DNA of 64,000 bases from Saprospirales bacterium (GTDB lineage Bacteria; Bacteroidota; Bacteroidia; Chitinophagales; Saprospiraceae). Shown one piece after another: positions 52,163 to 64,000 of the stretch (its first letter is position 1; each line of letters opens with the position of its first letter). The notes under the pieces are model-generated. The model was given only the letters and a program-made list of their open reading frames with translations, ran no database searches and was not told the DNA's origin. Where the stretch lies: NCBI GenBank assembly GCA_016703765.1, contig JADJBL010000010.1, positions 62,001-126,000 of the forward strand, read 5' to 3'. Position numbers and translations under genes: made by a program.

Positions 52163-53053
52163 ATGCCGATCAATAAAGACAGCATCCAAAACCTGATCAT
52201 CGAAGGAGAACTGGGCAAGGCCATCAAACAAATGCTCGAACTGGGCAAGAAATTCAGCCCCGACCTCCTCAACGAAACCACCCTGCTCTCCGCCCGATTC
52301 AATTCCCTGGAAAAGGACAAGCGCAGCGGAATGATCTCGCAAGACAACGCCTCCATGCGCTATGCCCAGATCGGCAATTCTCTGACCTATCTTATGGAAA
52401 AAGTGCAGGATAACTGGGTTATCGAAGGCCAGGAAAACGCTGCTCCGGCACCCTCTTCCGTTACGAGTCGCCCCGGGCCCACGCCGGGCCCCTCCCAGCA
52501 AGTCATTCTATTCCTGGCTGCCAATCCCAAGGATTCCTCCCGCCTCCGCTTGGATGCCGAGGTGCGCCGCATCGAAGGCGCCCTGGAGCGCTCCAAACAC
52601 CGCGACAAGTTCCGGCTCGAACAGCGCTGGGCCGTTCAAATACCCGACCTGCGCCGCGCCTTGCTTGACGAACAGCCCAGCATCATCCATTTTTCCGGAC
52701 ATGGGTCCGAACTGGGTCGTATCTACCTCGAAGATATCACGGGAAACGGACAGGAAGTGAGCGCCGAGGCTCTTGGAAACCTCTTCGAGCTATTCCTGGA
52801 TCAGATTAAGTGCGTGGTCTTAAACGCCTGTTATTCAGATACTCAGGCCTCGGAGATCGTAAAACACGGTATCCCGGTCGTCGGCATGAACACCGCTGTT
52901 CCGGACAGCGCTGCCATTGAATTTTCGGAAGCGTTTTACGATGCGCTGGGCGCAGGCAGGGATCTCTCATTTGCCTTTAAACTGGGCCGCAGCGCCATCG
53001 AAATGTACAACCTCAAAGCGGAGGATATACCGGTGCTGAAGATGCCCTCTTAA
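52163..53053 (+). CDS. EAD11-like domain fused to a CHAT caspase-like protease
   Basis: 296 residues. Residues about 5-80 resemble effector-associated domain 11: IQNLIIEGELGKAIKQMLEL, then ARFNSLEKDKRSGMISQDNA and IGNSLTYLMEKV. A Pro-rich linker follows (about 90-115). Residues about 116-296 are a CHAT domain, starting VILFLAANPKDSSRLRLDAE, with the dyad His180 in HFSGHGSE and Cys223 in LNACYSD. EAD domains recruit effectors to partners that carry the same EAD, in bacterial conflict networks. No partner with an EAD is in this window. It sits between two hairpins, its own island. Confidence 0.85.
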   Translation: MPINKDSIQNLIIEGELGKAIKQMLELGKKFSPDLLNETTLLSARFNSLEKDKRSGMISQDNASMRYAQIGNSLTYLMEKVQDNWVIEGQENAAPAPSSVTSRPGPTPGPSQQVILFLAANPKDSSRLRLDAEVRRIEGALERSKHRDKFRLEQRWAVQIPDLRRALLDEQPSIIHFSGHGSELGRIYLEDITGNGQEVSAEALGNLFELFLDQIKCVVLNACYSDTQASEIVKHGIPVVGMNTAVPDSAAIEFSEAFYDALGAGRDLSFAFKLGRSAIEMYNLKAEDIPVLKMPS

Positions 53054-53067
53054 TCCTTCGGAATTTT

Positions 53068-53130
53068 TAGTTTTTAGTTCTTAATTTTTAGTTGAATAGG
53101 CTCTAACTAAAAATTAAGAACTAAAAACTA
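53068..53130. repeat. Perfect 26-bp hairpin at the end of the CHAT and DHOD-like genes
   Basis: 53068-53093 pairs exactly with 53105-53130 over an 11-base loop (GAATAGGCTCT). The arm is made of TAGTTTTTAGTTCTTAATT-like words. Its 3' arm contains the stop codon of the minus-strand gene (53128-53130). Convergent gene ends. Confidence 0.92.
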
Positions 53131-54117
53131 CTTCTGCCCCTCGATAATCCGTATATAATTAGCCCTTTCGTAGGCGCTCGGGTTGGCGATGTTTTGCTGG
53201 CTGAGCAAGCCCTGCACCTCCCGCACGGAGATGAACATAAAGCGGTCCATCCACTCCTTTAACTCCCTGGTCATCGTTTGCAGATAGCGGATGCCGTGTT
53301 TGTACAGGGCAGAGGCCGTCATGGTCACATCAGCTCCTGCGAGCAGGTATTTGATCACTTCCTGGGCGCTTTGTACCCCCGTCGTTGCGGCGAGGGAGGC
53401 ATGCAACTGGCCCCGAAGGATGGCGATCCACAAAAGCGGTAGTCGGATCTCGTTGGGGTGGCTGTATTCCAGGTCGAACTGCACCTCGATCTTGTCGATA
53501 TTGAAATTAGGCTGGTAAAAACGGTTGAACAAAACCAATGCATCGGCCCCGGCGTCTTCCAGCCTTTTGGCCATATTGCCCATGGCGCTGAAATAGGGGT
53601 TGAGCTTCACGGCCACCGGAATGCTGACCGTGTTTTTTACCGTCCGCAGGATGTCGATATAGCGCTGTTCGACCACATCCCCTGTGAGCTGGAGATCGGC
53701 GGGTATGTAGAAGATATTGATCTCGATCCCGTCGGCCCCCGCCTGCTGCATTTGCCGGGCATATTCGATCCAGCCCTCGTTGGTGATCCCATTCAGACTA
53801 GCGATGATCGGAATCTCCACTCTTTCCTTGGCTTTCCGGATTAGCTCCAGGTATTGCTCGGTACCGACGTTGTACTCGTCCTCTTTTGGGAAATAATCCA
53901 GAGCCTCCGCAAAAGCACCGGAGGTGGACCTTATGACCGATTCGTAAAAATCCATTTCCGCCTTGATCTGTTCCTCGAAAAGAGAAAACAGCACAACGGC
54001 CCCGGCCCCGCAATCTTCCATTTGCGATATTTTCTCCGGATGCTGCGATAAAGTGCTTGCCGATACGACAATTGGGGAGCGGAGGGGCAGGCCCATGTAG
54101 GTAGTTCGGAGATCCAT
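53128..54117 (-). CDS. Dihydroorotate dehydrogenase-like protein
   Basis: 329 residues, TIM-barrel flavoprotein of the PyrD-like family often encoded next to pyruvate:ferredoxin oxidoreductase. It has DLRTTYMGLPLRSPIVVSAST, NIFYIPADLQLTGD, the phosphate-binding VMxx-like AGADVTMTASALYKHG and substrate residues LKLNPYF-type (VAVKLNPYF). The usual Cys/Ser base of PyrD is not certain in the SASTL and NGITNEG loops. Third gene of a GltD-like/NifJ/DHOD-like group, 73 bases after nifJ; its true reaction is unknown. Confidence 0.85.
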   Translation of the reverse strand: MDLRTTYMGLPLRSPIVVSASTLSQHPEKISQMEDCGAGAVVLFSLFEEQIKAEMDFYESVIRSTSGAFAEALDYFPKEDEYNVGTEQYLELIRKAKERVEIPIIASLNGITNEGWIEYARQMQQAGADGIEINIFYIPADLQLTGDVVEQRYIDILRTVKNTVSIPVAVKLNPYFSAMGNMAKRLEDAGADALVLFNRFYQPNFNIDKIEVQFDLEYSHPNEIRLPLLWIAILRGQLHASLAATTGVQSAQEVIKYLLAGADVTMTASALYKHGIRYLQTMTRELKEWMDRFMFISVREVQGLLSQQNIANPSAYERANYIRIIEGQK

Positions 54118-54133
54118 TTTTCTTAGTTTTTGA

Positions 54134-54189
54134 GTTATTAAGTTAATAAACTATTAAATAACTTATTAACTATCAATAACTTATTAACT
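54134..54189. repeat. Interrupted hairpin and 15-base direct repeat between nifJ and the DHOD-like gene
   Basis: GTTATT (54134-54139) and AGTTAATAA (54141-54149) pair with AATAAC (54175-54180) and TTATTAACT (54163-54171). AATAACTTATTAACT occurs twice, at 54157-54171 and 54175-54189, directly before the nifJ stop. Confidence 0.8.
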
Positions 54190-54190
54190 T

Positions 54191-59404
<5,214 letters not shown>

Positions 59405-59572
59405 AGTATTAGCTTAATCGGAATTCCGTAAAGGTAGGTTTGACACTATCGCAGTGGGGTGATAAATGTCAGACGGGGTCTTGATTTTTGTCAGCCCGCC
59501 TTCTTCCCCGAGGGCCTATTTTTCGGGAAATTTTTGTACTAAATACACTATCCTTTCAAGAACAGTCAGATT

Positions 59573-62337
59573 ATGGAAACTACGAGCACCACCAGCAAGG
59601 GGACTAAAAAAGGAAAATCGGCTAACGGCGAAAAATATGTGTACTCATTCGGCGAGGGCCACGCAGAGGGCAATGCAGGAATGAAAGCCCTTTTGGGTGG
59701 AAAAGGCGCCAACCTGGCCGAAATGTGCCGCCTGGGCATACCCGTGCCGGCCGGTTTTACGATCAGCACGGAGGCCTGCACCACCTACACCAAGATTGGC
59801 GAAAGCGCCATGGCGGCCCTTCTAAGGGATGAGGTGCTGGCCGGCGTGGCAGCCCTGGAAAAAATCATGGGAGGGCGTTTCGGCGACCCGGAAAATCCCC
59901 TGCTGCTCTCCGTCCGCTCGGGCGCCAGGGCCTCGATGCCGGGAATGATGGATACGGTGCTCAACCTCGGGCTGAATGAAGCGACCGTGGCGGGCATCGC
60001 CCGCAGGAGCGGGGAAGAGCGATTCGCCTGGGATTCCTACCGCCGCTTCGTCCAGATGTACGGAGATGTGGTCATGGGCCTAAAACCTATTAATAAGGAG
60101 GACGAAGACCCCTTTGAACATATCATAGATGAACTGAAGGAACACAAGGGTGTCCAACTGGATACCGACCTCGATACGGACGATCTCCGGGAAATGGTGG
60201 CCCGTTTCAAGGCCCTCATCAAACAACAGACCAAGCGCGATTTTCCCTCCGATCCCTGGGAACAACTCTGGGGCTCCATTTTCGCCGTCTTCCGTAGCTG
60301 GAATAACGACCGCGCCAAGGTTTACCGTAAACTGAACAATATCCCCGACGAATGGGGAACGGCCGTAAACGTACAGGCCATGGTGTACGGCAACTTAAGC
60401 CACAACAGCGCCACCGGCGTGGCATTTACCCGCGACGCCGCCACCGGCGAAGACCTTTTCAACGGCGAGTTTCTGCTCAATGCACAAGGAGAAGACGTGG
60501 TGGCCGGTATCCGGACGCCACAGCAGATCACCCTGGAAGGCTCCCGGCGCTGGGCCAGGCTGGCTCGAGTGTCCGAGGAAGACCGGATAGCGGAGTTCCC
60601 CTCGCTGGAGGAGGTGATGCCCGAAGTCTACCAACAGTTGCTGGCCATCGAAACCCGGCTGGAAAATCACTACAAGGATATGCAGGATCTGGAGTTCACC
60701 ATCCAGAATGGCAAACTCTGGCTCCTCCAGACCCGCAACGGCAAGCGGACCGGATCGGCCATGGTGAAAATCGCCATGGATATGCTGCGCCAGGAGGTGA
60801 TCGATGAAAAAACTGCTCTGAGAAGGGTTGAACCCGCCCGCCTCGACGAACTCCTCCACCCGGTTTTCGATCCGGAAGGGATCAAAAAAGCCGTGGTACT
60901 CGCAAAAGGACTTCCCGCCTCGCCAGGCGCTTCGACCGGCCAGATCGTATTCTTCGCCGACGATGCCGAAGATTGGGCTGAAAAAGGGAAAAAAGTGATC
61001 CTGGTTCGTCTGGAAACCTCTCCGGAAGACCTTCGCGGCATGCACGCAGCGGAAGGGATTTTAACTGCCCGGGGCGGGATGACCTCCCACGCGGCGGTTG
61101 TAGCCCGGGGAATGGGTAAGTGCTGCGTTTCCGGCGCCGGCGCCATCCACGTCGATTACAGGAAGCGGACCATGACCATAGACGAGCGCATTTTCCAGGA
61201 AGGGGACTGGATATCCCTCAACGGCGCCACAGGGGAGGTTTACGATGGGAAAATACCCACCATGGAGGCCGAATTGACCGGCGATTTTGGAGATTTGATG
61301 AATCTGGCTGATAAATACGCCCGCCTTGCCATCCGCACCAACGCGGATACCCCGGCGGATGCCCTTGCCGCAAGACGCTTTGGGGCCCAGGGGATCGGCC
61401 TGTGCAGAACGGAACACATGTTCTTCGATTCCGGAAGGATCACCGCCATGCGGGAAATGATCCTGGCGAACGACGAAACGGGTAGGCGCAAAGCGCTGGA
61501 TAAACTATTGCCCTTCCAAAGAGGGGATTTCGAGGCCATTTTCGAAGCGATGGCCGATCTGCCGGTCACCATTCGACTGCTCGATCCGCCCCTGCATGAA
61601 TTTGTGCCTCACGAAGAAGCCAATCAGCTGGAACTGTCCAAAGAAACGGGCCTAAGCATGGCGGAGATCCGCAATAGGGTAGAGGATCTCAAAGAAGTCA
61701 ACCCCATGATGGGCCACCGCGGCTGCCGCCTGGGCATTTCCTATCCCGAAATCACCGAAATGCAAACCCGCGCCATCATAGAAGCGGCGCTGAATGTGTC
61801 GAAAAAAGGAATCAAGGTCCTCCCCGAAATCATGATCCCCCTGGTGGGCTCGATCCAGGAGTTCCGCGATCAGGAAGCCGTCATTCGCAAAACGGCTGAC
61901 AAGGTATTCCTCGAACGCCACGACCATGTCGACTACAAGGTGGGCACCATGATTGAACTCCCGCGTGCCTGTATGATGGCCGACCAGATCGCCCAGTCCG
62001 CCGAGTTCTTTTCCTTCGGCACCAACGACCTTACCCAGATGACTTTTGGCTTTTCCCGCGACGACGCGGGCAAGTTCCTGCCGGCTTATATCAAACAAGG
62101 CATCCTCCTGGCCGATCCTTTCCATACTTTGGATCAGGCCGGGGTGGGCCAACTCATGGAAACGGCTGTGAAAAAGGCTCCTCCGTCAATCCCAAGATCA
62201 AACTGGGCATCTGCGGGGAACACGGCGGCGATCCGGCCTCGGTAGAGTTTTGTCACCGCCTGGGCCTGCACTACGTGAGCTGTTCGCCCTTCCGGGTGCC
62301 GATCGCGAGGTTGGCGGCGGGGCAAGCAAATCTTTGA
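59573..62337 (+). CDS. ppdK: Pyruvate, phosphate dikinase, apparent C-terminal frameshift
   Basis: Interconverts pyruvate + ATP + Pi and PEP + AMP + PPi. Intact span about 921 codons. Frame 1 holds the ATP-grasp domain, the phospho-His506 in [15 protein letters not shown], and ends early at 62245 ([16 protein letters not shown]). One G missing from the GG run at 62176-62177 restores [19 protein letters not shown], with the catalytic Cys (TGC at 62212-62214), and [17 protein letters not shown] up to TGA at 62335-62337. That is the normal enzyme end. Divergent from the NifJ operon, which shares pyruvate and PPi metabolism with it. Confidence 0.92.
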
Positions 62338-62344
62338 GTGATTG

Positions 62345-62404
62345 AGTTAATGAGTTATTGAGTGATTGTCCATAATGGCTTATTCACTCAATAACTCATT
62401 AACT
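62345..62404. repeat. 21-bp hairpin between ppdK and the pseudouridine synthase gene
   Basis: 62345-62365 pairs with 62384-62404 in all 21 positions; loop of 18 bases. Words GAGTTATTGAGTGA and TGAGTTAAT repeat within it. The 3' arm includes the stop codon of the minus-strand gene (62388-62390). Confidence 0.9.
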
Positions 62405-62957
62405 TTATTTCCTTTACTTCTCCCACCTTCATCCCTCCGATCTCCAGATCTCCGATCCGGCAGCGGACGAGGCGAAGCACGGGGAAACCCACTTTGGCGC
62501 ACATCTTGCGCACCTGCCGGTTTTTGCCCTCTTTGAGCGTGAGCTCGATCCAGGAAGTAGGGATATTTTTCCGAAAACGGATGGGCGGATCGCGTTCGGG
62601 AAGGGGAGGAGGGGTAGGAAGCAATTTAACTTCGGTGGGTAGGGTCGTATAATCGCGGTTTTCCACCCGGATTACTACTCCCTTTTTTAGAGCAGCCAAA
62701 GCCTCGGGGCCAGGAATGCCCTCGACTTGAACCCAATAACTTCGTTTATGCTGGAACTTCGGGTCCAGAAGCTTCTGGTTGAGGCTTTTGTCGTCCGTGA
62801 GGATCAACAGGCCTTCGCTGTCCTGGTCCAGCCTTCCGACGGGGTAGACGTCTTTCGGAAAGGAAAAAAGATCGCCCAGCGTCTTGTGCTGCGCCGCTTC
62901 CCGGGTGAACTGGGAAAGATAGCCGTAGGGCTTGTATAGTAGAAAATACTTAGACAT
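62388..62957 (-). CDS. rRNA pseudouridine synthase, RluE/RsuA type
   Basis: 189 residues, catalytic-domain-only form with no S4 domain, so it is nearest RluE. Catalytic motif PVGRLDQDSEGLLILT (Asp in GRLDQDSEG), then KFQHKRSYWVQVEG and the C-terminal LKEGKNRQVRKMCAKVGFPVLRLVR. Isomerises uridine in 23S or 16S rRNA. Its start overlaps the ychF stop by eight bases. The last residues (KLMSY) are encoded in the hairpin repeat arm. Confidence 0.9.
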   Translation of the reverse strand: MSKYFLLYKPYGYLSQFTREAAQHKTLGDLFSFPKDVYPVGRLDQDSEGLLILTDDKSLNQKLLDPKFQHKRSYWVQVEGIPGPEALAALKKGVVIRVENRDYTTLPTEVKLLPTPPPLPERDPPIRFRKNIPTSWIELTLKEGKNRQVRKMCAKVGFPVLRLVRCRIGDLEIGGMKVGEVKEIKLMSY

Positions 62958-64000
62958 TGAAGCGGAAGTGCATCACATCACCGTCCTGCACCACGTAATC
63001 CTTTCCTTCTACCGCCATTTTCCCGGCTTCCTTCACGGCGTGTTCCGAGCCGTACTTGACGTAGTCGGCGTATCTGATGACCTCCGCCCGGATAAAGCCT
63101 TTTTCAAAATCGGAGTGGATGACGCCTGCGGCTTCCGGGGCTTTCCATCCGTTCACGATCGTCCAGGCCCGTACTTCTTTCTCTCCGGCGGTGAAATAGG
63201 TGATCAGGTGGAGCAGGTGGTAGGAAGCCTGGATCAGACGGTTGACACCGGGTTCTTTCAATCCCATTTCCTTCAAAAAATCAGTGCGCTCCTCCTTGGT
63301 GTCCAATTGGGCGATCTCTGATTCGATATCCGCGCTGATGAGGAGCATTTCGGCTTCTTCCTTTTCGATGGCTTTTTTCAGGCGCTCGGTGTGGACATTG
63401 CCGGTAAGCACGCTGGCTTCGTCTACGTTACAGACGTAAATGATCGGCTTGCTGGTCAGGAGGAACATGTCTTTGATCAGTTCCTTGCCCTCGTCGCTGG
63501 TCTGGATGGAGCGGGCGGGTTCCATGTTGTTGAGGTGGGCCAGCACATCTTCGGCTACCTGGACGAGGTGAATATCCTCCTTCTTAGCGCCTTTGGCCTG
63601 TTTCTTGAGCTTGTCGAGCCGTTTTTCGACGGTTTCGATATCCTTCAGCAGCAATTCCGTATCGATCACCTCTTTGTCGCGAACCGGGTCGATGGAGCCG
63701 TCCACGTGCACCACGTTGTCGTTGTCAAAACAGCGCACCACATGCACGATGGCATTCACCTCCCGGATGTTGGCGAGGAACTGGTTGCCCAGGCCTTCGC
63801 CCTTGCTGGCGCCCTTGATGAGGCCTGCGATATCTACGATCTCGATGGTCGTCGGCACCACGTTCTTGGGGTTTACCAGCTCGACCAGTTTGTCCAGCCG
63901 GGCGTCGGGCACCGTGATCATACCCATGTTGGGATCCTTGGTGGCAAAAGGGTAGTTGGCAGCCAGGGCTTTCGCCGAGGTCAGCGCATTAAAAAGGGTG
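62950..64000 (-). CDS. ychF: Ribosome-binding ATPase YchF (N-terminus outside window)
   Basis: Obg-like universally conserved P-loop NTPase that binds the ribosome. The frame is open to base 64000 (reads TLFNALTSAKALAANYPF), so the start and Walker A lie beyond the window. Visible: VDIAGLIKGASKGEGLGNQFL (G3 and switch region), NVDEASVLTG (NKxD-like), and the C-terminal TGS domain, FFTAGEKEVRAW-like then VIHSDFEKGFIRAEVI, ending DVMHFRFNV. Translationally coupled to the pseudouridine synthase. Confidence 0.95.
   Translation of the reverse strand, partial: TLFNALTSAKALAANYPFATKDPNMGMITVPDARLDKLVELVNPKNVVPTTIEIVDIAGLIKGASKGEGLGNQFLANIREVNAIVHVVRCFDNDNVVHVDGSIDPVRDKEVIDTELLLKDIETVEKRLDKLKKQAKGAKKEDIHLVQVAEDVLAHLNNMEPARSIQTSDEGKELIKDMFLLTSKPIIYVCNVDEASVLTGNVHTERLKKAIEKEEAEMLLISADIESEIAQLDTKEERTDFLKEMGLKEPGVNRLIQASYHLLHLITYFTAGEKEVRAWTIVNGWKAPEAAGVIHSDFEKGFIRAEVIRYADYVKYGSEHAVKEAGKMAVEGKDYVVQDGDVMHFRFNV

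Overview
The window looks like a chromosomal piece of a Bacteroidota bacterium, most likely of the Saprospiria (Lewinella/Haliscomenobacter-like) branch. The evidence is a type IX secretion sorting domain on a giant adhesin-like protein, a LytTR/propeller-histidine-kinase pair, promoters of the TTTG-N19-TAnnTTTG type, few Shine-Dalgarno sequences, many lipoproteins, and Bacteroidota-typical orders such as parA-parB-DUF5683. Coding density is high. I see no rRNA, tRNA, CRISPR array, transposase or prophage. The genus is inference.

Layout. 1-6781: a PPi-type phosphofructokinase (cut by the window edge), a DUF4349 lipoprotein, a TauE/SafE exporter, a prolyl-aminopeptidase-like hydrolase coupled to a Crp/Fnr regulator, a membrane protein, an exported metallo-beta-lactamase-fold protein and an aquaporin. 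6778-9532: a DEDDh exonuclease/GIY-YIG nuclease fusion and a frameshifted NamZ-like muramidase. 9593-16357: a tight six-gene operon with a cyclic-nucleotide-domain histidine kinase, a response regulator fused to a thioredoxin-reductase-like flavoprotein, EgtB, a bestrophin, a beta-carbonic anhydrase and EgtD. This is the most coherent novel-looking neighbourhood. 16358-25485: a helix-hairpin-helix/beta-barrel protein, type II glutamine synthetase, CoaD, PruA, parA/parB/DUF5683 and a TolB-like propeller lipoprotein. 25623-34602: the lipB operon, a TIR-TPR-SDR fusion, a TlpA-like lipoprotein, Fmt, a lipase with an SCP2 protein, and a degenerate glycosyltransferase. 34721-41204: a C39-peptidase ABC exporter with its HlyD partner, dihydrolipoyl dehydrogenase, a candidate structured small RNA, a lipoprotein and FolE. 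41258-51037: a cohesin/dockerin-containing T9SS protein, a small dockerin-like protein and a divergent two-component system. 51078-64000: PDH E1-beta, an EAD-CHAT protease, a PFOR operon (DHOD-like protein, NifJ, GltD-like protein), pyruvate phosphate dikinase, a pseudouridine synthase and YchF (cut by the window edge).

How genes fit together. PPi-PFK and pyruvate phosphate dikinase suggest PPi-linked glycolysis. NifJ with its GltD-like partner, and PDH E1-beta with Lpd and LipB, give two alternative routes from pyruvate to acetyl-CoA. The Egt operon joins redox sensing, thiol-histidine biosynthesis and CO2/bicarbonate handling. The EAD-CHAT protease and the TIR-TPR-SDR fusion are the two proteins that look like parts of signalling or conflict systems.

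Two cross-cutting observations matter. First, several genes (namZ-like, nifJ twice, ppdK, probably the LytTR regulator) are broken by 1-2 base shifts, mostly at G/C runs, which smells of sequencing or assembly error and not of real decay. Second, at least seven intergenic gaps hold long hairpins or short-word tandem repeats of one shared architecture but different sequence at each site.
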